The notes under the pieces: model-generated | What the model saw: the letters and a program-made list of their open reading frames with translations, nothing else | Database searches by the model: none | Told to the model about the DNA's origin: nothing | Translations under genes and position numbers: made by a program | Part shown: piece after piece, positions 55,051-64,000 of the stretch | How the letters are laid out: each line of letters begins with the position of its first letter | How positions within the stretch are numbered: position 1 is the stretch's first letter | From: Pollenia angustigena | Lineage: Eukaryota; Arthropoda; Insecta; Diptera; Polleniidae | Length of the DNA stretch: 64,000 bases | NCBI GenBank assembly: GCA_930367215.1 | Contig: OV884056.1 | Coordinates: 233,793,127-233,857,126 of the forward strand | Reading direction: 5' to 3'

Positions 55051-55558
55051 GTTCACACTTGAGTTCTTAAACGCGTTTAAGCAGCTCGAACGTGATTAAG
55101 CTCTAATCACTTCAAAATCGAGATGATTACCCATATATTGAAGTGATTTGTTAATCACTTCAAATCGACATGATTACAACTAAATCACTTCATAAACCAC
55201 ATAGAATCCACTGAACATACATAATAATGTAGAATCGCCAACATGTCGTGTACAACCGGCCAAGATTTCTGCTTAATGTTTTTATTTTTTTCCTTAAATA
55301 ATTCATACATTTTCACAATTTCATCATTAAAATGATTAAAATAATCTTCTGATAACTTTATAAAAGTGTTTTTATCCATTTTTAAAACTTTAAAGAAACA
55401 TACATTTGTTTGATTTTTTTTTGTGTGTTTGTTGTGTGTTTTTTTTTTCTTAATCATCTGTCATCTTAATCATCTCAAATGAATTTCTATTATTTCTATT
55501 AGCTAAATCAACATTTTGCTTAAACGCGTTTAAAAACCCAAGTGTGAACTTAGCATAA
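55051..55558. mobile_element. MITE with GTTCACACTTG termini
   Basis: Inner TIRs GTTCACACTTGAGTTCTTAA and the near-inverse of GTTCACACTTGGGTTTTTAA, then ACGCGTTTAAGC in both. The paralogue at 14.3 kb lacks it. TSD unclear. Confidence 0.8.
55185..55457 (-). CDS. Small open frame inside the MITE
   Basis: 90 codons on the minus strand. From an internal Met the reading is MDKNTFIKLSEDYFNHFNDE, then KNKNIKQKSWPVVHDMLAIL. It is charged and helix-like, without a recognised domain. Because it fills much of a 508-bp TIR element it may be a remnant of the parent transposase, such as an accessory DNA-binding protein, but I cannot show that. It could also be chance. Confidence 0.3.
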   Translation of the reverse strand: MIKKKKTHNKHTKKNQTNVCFFKVLKMDKNTFIKLSEDYFNHFNDEIVKMYELFKEKNKNIKQKSWPVVHDMLAILHYYVCSVDSMWFMK

Positions 55559-55935
55559 GTCCGGCTTTTATATATTTAAAACGTATATAAAAAGATTGGT
55601 ATTTTGTTGTTATTTTCTTAATTATTTTCTAAAATATTAATTTTAGCAAAAAACTTTCTTGGAGGCTAATGTTGTTGACTAGAAGAGCTTAAATATTGCC
55701 ATATTCTTGTAAAATGTTGTTTTTAAGAGATAGTAATATGCAAACAAATTACATTTGAATTAATGGCTTGATGGCAAACTTTGAGGGGCGGACGCCCCCC
55801 CTAAAACACAACCTATCGCTACGAAATTATTTTGTATTTTTTTAAATAAAACTGAACCGATTTGAGGGGGGGGGGGGGAATATAAGAAATCAAAAAAAAA
55901 AGTTCTCCATACAACTAACGGCCACGCTTATGTAC

Positions 55936-57467
55936 ATATATGCAAAAACAAAAATTTTAAAAGGTGGAATTATTGCGTTTTGTTATAGAGTTTCCAGTGA
56001 ACTGTACTGTATACTGAACAAAAATTCAAGAGACCTTTCAATTCATTTCTGAATTTTATCACACCTTTTGAAAACGATAATTTGGAAATCGATTGATTTT
56101 TATTTTATATATAAATTTACCCCTCCCCCAAACGGTAAGGCTGGCTCCGCGCCTGTCACCACCCTTAGGTAAGATTTTTGGAAAATCATTTCTTAAATCT
56201 TTGCTAAACATTGTAAATATAATCTGTAATAAAAAACGCCATTATCCAAACAAAAAGAAATTACAAACAAAATGAAATAGATAGAAAATAGATTTTAATA
56301 GATAAAAAGATATTAAAAACTCAACTGACCGACAGACATACCTACAAATACAATACAGGAGCAAAGGCTATTAAAAAAAATATTCTTAAGCATAGTAACA
56401 AATAATCGTTTTTCCTTATCCTGCTTTCCTACTTACGAAATATGTTGTTACGAAAGAAATAAAAAAAAAATTAAAAATAGAAAGAAATATAAATAAAATG
56501 TCGTAATCATTTTAAGTGAAATCCCATTAATTTAATAAAGTAATCATTTAAAAAACAGTACTAGTACCAAAAAAAAAAAAAATTAAAAAATGTCAAGGGA
56601 AAACTGCATCCCACACTCCATCGTGAAGTTAAAATTGAAATCAAATAAATAAATTGGAAAAGCAAAAGAAACGATGACAAGAAATTGTTATAACTGTACA
56701 AAAATTAAATGAATTTTTTTCCTTGTTTTCAATTATTCCTTCTAACTGAAGTAAAATAAAATATTATAGTTAGGACTCGTAAAAAATGCATTTCTTTTAA
56801 CTATTTCCTCCAGCTTTTTTTTTCTTTTTTTTTTGTTTTTCATTCAATTTGGCATCGTGTGTAACAAAGAGATATTGATGAAAAAAGCCAATAATCTTAA
56901 AATAATGACAATATTATTACAAACGAACCTTAACAACTACTTTGTACTAGTGCTTGAACTAACTACACTCACTATTCACTATATATGTACTTGAAAAGTG
57001 ATGCGAAAACTACAGTGGATGCCTGACGAATTAAGGATAAGAATATTAAAATTAATAATTGTTTAAATTGCATGTTCAGTTGAAAATTATAACAACTATA
57101 TTTTGTTGATCAGAATTGTTCATAGGTTCTTCGATTCAAAATGTATCCCCATTACCAGACTCGGATACTAAATTTAAAAAAATTTTTTTTTTCAAAATAA
57201 TTATTTTCATATTTGAACTCGAAAATCGCATATTTGATTAAAAAAATTTTTGAATTTTCTGCGATGACGATTTTTGCGGTAGTGGTAAAAAAATTTGTAC
57301 ATATAGTGATTGAATTTTTTGTTAACAACCAAGTTTATTGAGTCAATAAAAAAAGTTGTTCCTTAAATAATTTTTTTTCAACAAAATGTCAAAGTGATTT
57401 TTTAAAATAAACTGTTGGAAATGTTGAATAAGTCAAACAAAATATTCTCGAATTTGTATTTATATAG
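55936..57467. other. No gene recognised
   Basis: AT-rich; a C-rich patch at about 56115-56165 has no matching feature. Confidence 0.4.
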
Positions 57468-58155
57468 CTATATATATAAAACAGGATGTGTGTATGTATG
57501 TAACGTATGGACTCAAAAACGGCTAGGCCGATTTAGATGAAATTTTCAGGGGTCTTCAGAATATTCAGGCTGGTAACACTGTGAAGTCTGATTTTTGATT
57601 TTCGGTCTGCGGGCGAAGGGGCGTGGCAAAATCCAATTTTCATATTACACCAACAATGACATCTATATAATTTGGACGATTTTTCCTTTAAAATGATCGC
57701 CATGGTCCAACTTAGATTTATACGAAAAGAATATTTTGCCCCACCCACTTTTACGCACACTTTTTTGAATTACCTAAAATCAGAAAACGGCTCCATCGAT
57801 TTGACAAATTTTTCTTTCAAATGTTCGTATTAATCCATTTTAAGTTCTCATCGAAAGAAACATTTACCACGCCTACTTTTACGCCCACTTTTTCTATTAA
57901 ACGCATAACTTGAGAACGGCTTGACCAATTTGGACGATTTTTTCCTAAAAATTATCGCCATGGTCCAACTTAGGTTTGTACGGAAAGAAAATTTTGCCCC
58001 GCCCACTTTTTTTCGATTTACCTAAAATCAGAAAACGGCTCTATCGATTCGACTAATTTTTCTTTCAAATGTTCGTATCTTTTTAACAGATTTTAAAAAT
58101 CGAGCGCAAACATTTTTCCTAATTTGGACAGGACAACGTCTGTCGGGTCAGCAAG
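57468..58155. mobile_element. Helitron-like element, copy 2
   Basis: It starts CTATATATATAAAACAGGAT and ends ACAACGTCTGTCGGGTCAGC then AAG, matching copy 1 (7555-8433) through the repeated GCCCCGCCCAC units. It lacks the 235-bp MITE found in copy 1. Confidence 0.6.
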
Positions 58156-58164
58156 TTCATTTAT

Positions 58165-58311
58165 AAATTATGATGTGCTTAATTCCCAATTTTTATTCTT
58201 TAATAAATACACTAACATTTATTGTGGGAGGATAAGCTACTTCCTATGCGCATTTCGCTGGCTGCTTAGGCCAGATAATCAGGAATCCTTTTTCTTACGA
58301 CTTTGAAAATT
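58165..58311. repeat. GATCTGGCCTAAGC family fragment, interrupted by hAT
   Basis: CTATGCGCATTTCGC and GGCTGCTTAGGCCAGAT match the inverse unit at about 50020-50070. The unit resumes after the hAT at 59412 with CCCAAGTCTTATTTGCAAAG and ATATCAAAGC. Confidence 0.75.
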
Positions 58312-58319
58312 ATAAATAC

Positions 58320-59411
58320 TAGAGTTGTCAATTATTCGCCTTTCAACTTTATTCGAAAAATTCAAATAATTGTTTTTGTTCGTTCGATCAAAGGAATAAA
58401 TCTAAAAAATTATTCGATTAATCGATGAGAATAACGATTAAACAATTTTTTTTTTTCAAATAAATTACTATGGAAAATCTTTCATTCCATCCGCTATGAC
58501 TTCTTCTTTCTTTGATGCATAAAATTTTTCATCTTGACTTCATATCGTTGTATTACTTAAAACCATCTTCAGCCAAACCAAGCTTTAGCATTTCTTGATG
58601 TCGTTGGATTATCTTCCACTACATTGTTTTCAATGGTAATATCGTGACAAATACAACAACATTTTCTACTTTCAAGATATGATTTATATAAATCAATTCT
58701 TTAATTTCAAGCTTTTTGTTTATTTCTAATTCTTCACCTGAAACTGAAAAATCCCCTTTCTTGAAATTTTTTTAACGTTTGATTTAAAAATAAAGCAGCT
58801 GATACAATTAAGAAGGTGAGTTGCAAAACTCGTTTGTTGCAAAATTAAAAATACGAGATGGCAAATGATTCTTACAGTTCTTTTGGCGCTTTATTAGACG
58901 AAATATTCTGATTGCATCAATGCATGTCCGTGCTAAAATCATGGAAGAGAACACGCATTGATACGTAAGTACATTTCTTCTTATAAAGCGCCAAAAGAAC
59001 TGTAAGAATCATTTGCCATCTCGTATTTTAAATTTTGTAAAGAACGAGTTTTGTAACTCAACTACTCAATTGTTTGTTATGATTTGTTAATAAGAACATA
59101 AAATACATTTTTGAAATACAATGAGTACTAAACACGGCTTTTGCTTACTAAACATCGTGATTAATTTCAACCAGGGCTATGGCAACAATATTTTTTAACT
59201 TTCCTACATTTTGTATAAAATCACTAAAAACGTATGATAATAACTCAAATTCTAAGATTTTATTTTATATATTTTTTAATAAAAAAAATCGTCGACATTA
59301 ATTAATCGATTTATTCGTTATTCGAAAATCGTCGTTTCAAAATTATTCGAACAAGAGTTTGGTTTTGTTTGATCGATTAATCGAATTTTTCTTAATCGGT
59401 TGACAACTCTA
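58320..59411. mobile_element. hAT element, TAGAGTTGTCAA termini
   Basis: Ends TAGAGTTGTCAA and TTGACAACTCTA, flanked by the perfect 8-bp repeat ATAAATAC (58312-58319, 59412-59419). TCGATTAAT/CGATTAATCG motifs repeat inside the ends. A foldback sequence lies within (58818-59080). No transposase frame remains. Confidence 0.92.
58818..59080. repeat. Palindromic sequence nested in hAT
   Basis: Arms with AAATACGAGATGGCAAATGA, TTCTTACAGTTCTTTTGGCG and CTTTAT face their inverse, with a core near 58930-58970 (GCATCAATGCATG...CATTGATACG). Confidence 0.85.
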
Positions 59412-59419
59412 ATAAATAC

Positions 59420-61175
59420 CCAAGTCTTATTTGCAAAGATATCAAAGCTATTATGCAATGGCCAAGAGTTGTAAAAGCACTGTCTTTACTTTGATTCAAA
59501 TATTTGTTTTTTTGAATATGAAGAAATATTTAATTATCAACAAGGCCCAGATTTTTATGCAAATGCATATTTGTTCTCGTCAGTCTGAGATCAAGTGAAA
59601 TATTTTGGAAAAATATTTTGTAAAGCACCTCCGCGTGTTGCCGCATATAAAGAGAATTAGGCCGATTAATGTCTTCCTCTACAGCCTATAACAACCAGAT
59701 GAGGGACGTGGTTGAAAGCAATTATGTATTATGCTGAAGACTTTTGACATTTCAAAGATGTTTCAAAAAGTTTCAACAATGGTGATGCAGTAGTTATAAA
59801 AAAAATTTAAATTTAAGTTAATTATATTGCCATAAAGGAGATTTATTTTATGGACGGTAACTGAAGCAAATTCGTAGCAAGCTCGATAAAGTTTAAACAA
59901 AAATTAAGGATTTAAAACAATAACACAAACTTCTTGCATATTTAATTTAAATTTTTTAAGAAAACAGCGTAGTGAAAATGAATATACCACAGAGGAACTA
60001 TCAGCGTTTAATCATGCACCTATCACTTCCGTTTTATTTTGTTTTGAAAAACAGGCAGTAAACTTTTATTTTGAAAAAATTTAAATTCAAATATATCTCA
60101 AAAGGCATTTTAAATACAAAATCAATAAACAATTGGTTCGCATGTAATTGCGATCAGTTTCGAACTTTGCTTATGCAAATGACAGTTTTAAAAATTTGTA
60201 CAAAAAGTTTTCTTTAGTTCAATATAGATTGACACTTATGATTAACATGTATTCGCACAGTTGCTCAAGCCAGCTTATGCATATTATTGTTGGGTCTTAA
60301 CAAGTGACTTAATTGACATGATTGTCTTAGATTTTCTTCATATATTTGTGTTTTACTTTATTTTAACTTCTACTATTTGGGTTATTGTTATTGTGACGTT
60401 TATTACGTTTATGAGAATGAAATTTTTATGTTCTGTTTTTTTGTTTGTTATTTTTATGTTTTTTTTATCACTAATAAAAAATTTTAAGATTAATTTAACT
60501 GCATATTTTTTAAATTTTTAGCGCATATATTTCCATTTTTTATGCGCAAAAAACGCGATTTTAACTGCATAAAAGTCCGGGCCCTAATTATTAAATATGT
60601 TTTATTGAGTGCTATTTTGTAAATCATAATTTTGATAAATTTTTGTATTGAATCAAATAAAAAGTTAGTTGATTTAAAATTTTATTTTAAACAAGCTGTG
60701 TTGGTCAACATTTTTTCAAGATATTTTTTTTGCTGTGTGGACAGACGCGTTGAAATACACCAACAAGAGTTGTATTTTATTAGCAGTCTGATGCAGGTTT
60801 GCTTTAATGCCAATAAAATGGCAGATTACTCCGTTAACACAAAAGATGAAAAACAAACGGTCTTGTTATCTAATTTAGAACCACAAAATCGCTTTCGGAA
60901 GGCTGGATTATAATATTCTGGATTTTTATGCCAAGGTTGATATCCCACTTGCAACTTATGCATATTTAAAAGAATTTTTCGGTCAATTAAATGGCTTTGA
61001 AAAATGTTTAAAGTAGATGAAAGCGCCTACACGGAAGATGATTGTATTGAAATATTAAATTTAAGCGGAGTGGTGTAGACCGGTCAGTCTAAAGTTTTGA
61101 AAGACTATATATATATTTTATATGTTTCCTATATTGTCTTCCAAAATTGTATAACAAAATATTAATACTTTTAAC
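59420..61175. other. Unassigned
   Basis: No gene recognised. Around 60910-61060 a broken reading (FYAKVDIPLATYAYLKEFFG) suggests old coding sequence of unknown origin. At about 60728 TTTTTTTTGCTGTGTG resembles the right end of a CACAG-type MITE, without a matching left end. Confidence 0.35.
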
Positions 61176-61430
61176 AATAGTTAGTATTGTGGTTATTTTG
61201 TTGAACTGTTTATGGTTTTCAATCCAAATTTTAATATTAAAATTAGGCAAAAGCTCATCAAATTTAATTATCATTAAATTATTTTTATGAGGAAAGGAAT
61301 TTTACAACCTGAAATAAATTAAAATTTATTGATAATTATTCATTATTGACTGCTGTGGGAATCGAAACCAGGCTTTAACGGACAGATTGCCCTGACATGT
61401 TTCGATTGCAATCATTATCTGATGATTATC
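61176..61430 (-). mobile_element. tRNA-derived SINE, copy 2
   Basis: Minus strand: TGCAATCGAAACATGTCAGG, B-box GGTTTCGATTCCC, then a body shared with 40196-40445 (AAAATTCCTTTCCTCATAAA, AACAAAATAACCACAATAC). Confidence 0.6.
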
Positions 61431-61439
61431 TACTTAAGT

Positions 61440-62099
61440 TATTTACATGTTCTTCCTTCCCAGTAAAAAAATGGAGCTTCCAACGAAGCAGGTTTGTTAG
61501 GGCGAAACATAAGAGTTGCGCTTACCATTGCGCATACGGAAGACATGAATTTTATATGGCGAGTTCCCACTTTGAAGCAATACATTTTTGACAAATGAAG
61601 CGCATAAAAAAATGTTGGATGTAACGATCAGCTTTACACACTGAATGTTTTGATACAGCTATTTTTTAGTATTCTCCCTTACAAACCTGCTTCTAAGTAA
61701 GGTAATGCCGTAGCACTTGAAATGTTATTTTTTTTTTATAAAAGTTGTTGAGAGTTTTTTCACTTACTTTACTGCATTTCTGTATGTATTATTGCGTAGC
61801 GCATAATTCTGCGCTTATTTTTTTAAATGTACCATTAGTGCTTCGAAATATGATAAAATTTTTTATTGGGTTACTTCTGCTTTTTCGCACTTTTTGTCAA
61901 TAATTCTTCTTGAAGTCCATAGTACATTTTTTTATTTTTCATGTTTCTGTCTTTCTAATATAAAATTAAAATAGTATTTATTTGCAAATTATCAAACTAT
62001 ATTTTTGCTATTTTTGTTCGGATTTTTAAAGAAAAGCATACCAATTTACATATGTGAAGTTTAGTACCCATTTCCTTATTTTTTCCAAATTAAAACCTA
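61440..62099. other. No gene recognised
   Basis: No supported feature. Confidence 0.4.
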
Positions 62100-62890
62100 T
62101 TAGAGGTCTTGTTGTCTTCACACAGTCTGTACCAACCATTTCCGAGTCTAGTCTCGCAAACTAAGCGGTCATTTCATAACAGGTGTTGCTGCAGTGACAC
62201 GGTTGCCAGCATAGTCTCACAATATACTCCGCTAAGATTTCCCTTAGAGCTACTCTTCAATATTTTACTGTGTAGCAATAACAGTCCATCAAGGCCCTAA
62301 GAGCCCCCGGGAAGTCCACATATATAGTGACCTTCAAACCCCCAGCATTGTTACCCCTTATCAATTCTATGACCTTCAAAAGTTTGGAACCTTCAGAGTA
62401 CATGAAGCCTATATGACTTTCTTGTATCTATATCCTCATGGTAGACCCCTGCACCCGTGCCGCTTATCCTTGATCAATTAAAAAAAAATGGCAAATCCCT
62501 CATACAATCTGTCCTGACCTGACCAGCTCCATTTCACACGATATAAATTCCCAAAGTCTATCCTTGTGCCACGGAATCCGTGGACAATGCCAATCTTATC
62601 TAAGATCTGCAGAATATCCAAACAGTCCCAGTTCCATCAGTCAAAGATGACTTTTGGCTGTCATTCCTAACACATACTGCTCAGTATGCAGAAGATATAG
62701 AATAACATCCAAAGCCGCTTGAGAGATACCTTTCATGCCGATCAAAGCGCACCTCTGAGCCTTTAACAGAAGGTTCCTCCGATTTCCCAGCATCATTGGC
62801 TTTCACCAAACACACTTTCCATACGTAAAAACGGATCTTACTACCGATGTATATGTATAGCCATCCCTTTGCGTCGGCCTGAGTCAATGA
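62100..62890 (-). pseudogene. LINE polyprotein relic with RNase H-like region
   Basis: The stretch is GC-richer than its surroundings. In broken minus-strand frames, GLKVTIYVDFPGALRALMD (about 62290-62345) and then ILAEYIVRLCWQPCH, with an FARLDSEM/VGTD-type end, resembles the RNase H of some LINEs (V.IY.DSQ.AL.AL, V.L.W.PGH..I.GNE..D.LAR.G). Upstream DAKGWLYIYIGSKIR and LSSGFGCYSI do not match a named motif clearly. Many stops. Clade unknown. Confidence 0.4.
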
Positions 62891-64000
62891 TCTGCGAACA
62901 TAGTAGGAATTGAGACTCTTTTAAAATTCTTTATTTTCTTCTTTGTACATACATATGGGGCAATACTTGTGAGGCAGACAAACCAATAAATTTTTGTTGG
63001 AATTCCTTTATATTTGGTATTACTTTAGTTCCAGTAGATGGGAATGAGTGTGCTAAATATATTTTTTGTATGATGTTTATTTGTCGAGTTATAGGGAGGT
63101 AAAGTGTTGCTGTTTTCAAAAAAAATGTTGTTTATAGGGCGATTAAGGATGTCAACTTAACTGCAGTTCACTTGCCGCTCATGTTAAAGTATACAAAAAG
63201 ATTTAATATTTTAACACGAGGAGCATTGCTTGATTCGCTGCTTTCAACGACGCATCAAATATTGTTTTTAAACTAAAAACTAATCAAACAAAAAACATAC
63301 TTGAAGTGGTTCTTATAAGAAATCGATTGATCTTTAACTTAAAAAAAATTAATTTGATAAACAAAATTTTTTTATTAATTTTTTTTTTTACCGAAATATA
63401 TTAAAGACAGTAAAGGATAATATTGTCTTTAATATATTGCAAAAGTTTCATTACGTGCTCTCTATTAGTTTTATTTAATGCTCTGCGAGCGTTTCGAAAG
63501 CGAACTGAGACACCAAAACTCATTGCTAAAGATGAGCCTTTATCTACAACTATCAGCGATCGGCAAAATCAGGGCGCCGCGTTTTTTCTTTTCTCTATTA
63601 TTCTCTTTTATACTCTTTTATTACGTACGTGTGCACACACATAGAAGAGAATTTTACAACATTAACAACAACATATGTAAAATGAATACAACGCATTCAA
63701 TCGCAAAATGTAATAGTATAGGTTGCCGATCGCAGATCTACACAGAACATATTTTTTAATTGTTAATTCTACTCTTAAAAGCAGTTTTACACTGTAAGTC
63801 TTAAATATTTTAACGAAAATGCTAGCCTGATCAATTATTTTTTTAAAAATTTTGCAAAAAGAACAATAACTTATCATGACAGGGTGGTATTTTTTAAAAA
63901 ATATTTAAGGCTTGTGTGATAGTGTAAAGTACACTTAAATCATGATAAATATCTAAATATCGGAATAATACGACAAGTTGCCGTAAAAACAGTTTACATA
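62891..64000. other. No gene recognised
   Basis: AT-rich to the window end. Short frames here have no recognised motif. Confidence 0.4.

Larger units (their letters stand above)
54610..55935. repeat. Dispersed repeat, copy 2 (with hairpin and nested MITE)
   Basis: It matches 14090-14735 and extends further. The left part is a hairpin: CCTATTGGTGTTAGCAAAAT, TTGTCCCAAGTAGCT, CTACTTGATCAATCTTTTT, an A/T loop, then the inverse up to 54872. A MITE (55051-55558) splits it: copy 1 runs GACATTAAATCCC through the same point. No coding. Confidence 0.75.

Noticed and set aside
60261..60521. Hydrophobic 86-codon frame
   Set aside because: T-rich DNA gives Phe/Leu/Val by chance; no signal of a real membrane protein.

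Overview
The window is about 64 kb of very AT-rich, gene-poor eukaryotic DNA that is almost entirely transposable elements (TEs) in nested layers. The element mix points to an insect, most likely a higher (brachyceran, perhaps calyptrate) fly: a Jockey-clade LINE, a LOA-like LINE, Ty3/gypsy, Transib, piggyBac, many hAT derivatives, mariner relics, Helitron-like repeats, TATG microsatellites, and a dispersed repeat beginning with an ACCACAATAGTGG-type hairpin. The organism call is inference. I found no intact host gene, rRNA, tRNA or CRISPR. The only host-gene sequence recognised is a broken, intron-containing fragment of cytosolic asparaginyl-tRNA synthetase (27.9-28.4 kb, minus strand).

Layout. 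0.5-1.7 kb: a LOA-like reverse transcriptase relic split by a Helitron-like insert. 1.8-6.7 kb: a terminal-inverted-repeat (TIR) element carrying two smaller MITEs and AT-rich filler. 7.5-8.4 kb: a Helitron-like element with a nested MITE. 8.7-9.4 kb: a hAT derivative. 9.6-10.8 kb: a broken piggyBac transposase and its right end. 11.18-15.36 kb: a complete-ended Transib element (RAG1-related) with a degenerate but readable DDE transposase. 15.97-17.32 kb: a long-TIR element. 17.6-18.3 kb: LINE relic. 19.26-26.43 kb: a foldback-like composite holding TGTCATA-type minisatellites, an inverted array of GC-rich 82-bp repeats, and a young gypsy element with apparently identical LTRs (19863-24708).

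26.9-31.6 kb: palindromic MITE, AsnRS fragment, TA-flanked MITE, hAT element, and dispersed fly repeats. 31.71-37.44 kb: a TA-flanked MITE that received a near-full-length Jockey element (minus strand, 17-bp target duplication, single nonsense codon). 38.5-39.9 kb: 5'-truncated LINE with an open RT frame. 40-45 kb: SINE, TIR elements, hAT relic. 46.9-48.7 kb: a TIR element with repeated AAGGCCTT motifs and a nested mariner-like element. 49.7-50.8 kb: inverted/direct repeat complex. 52.2-55.9 kb: hAT, palindromic MITEs, mariner relics, and the second copy of a repeat also present inside Transib. 57.5-59.4 kb: second Helitron-like copy, then a 1.1-kb hAT with a perfect 8-bp duplication. 60-64 kb: sparse relics, a second SINE and a minus-strand LINE RNase H-like relic.

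The genes do not form a host pathway. Each readable frame belongs to a mobile element. The most useful readings are the Transib element with visible RAG1-type catalytic and zinc residues, the canonical A AAA AAC slippery heptamer joining gag and pol in the young gypsy copy, the inverted GC-rich array, and several nestings where an unfilled paralogous copy lies in the same window.
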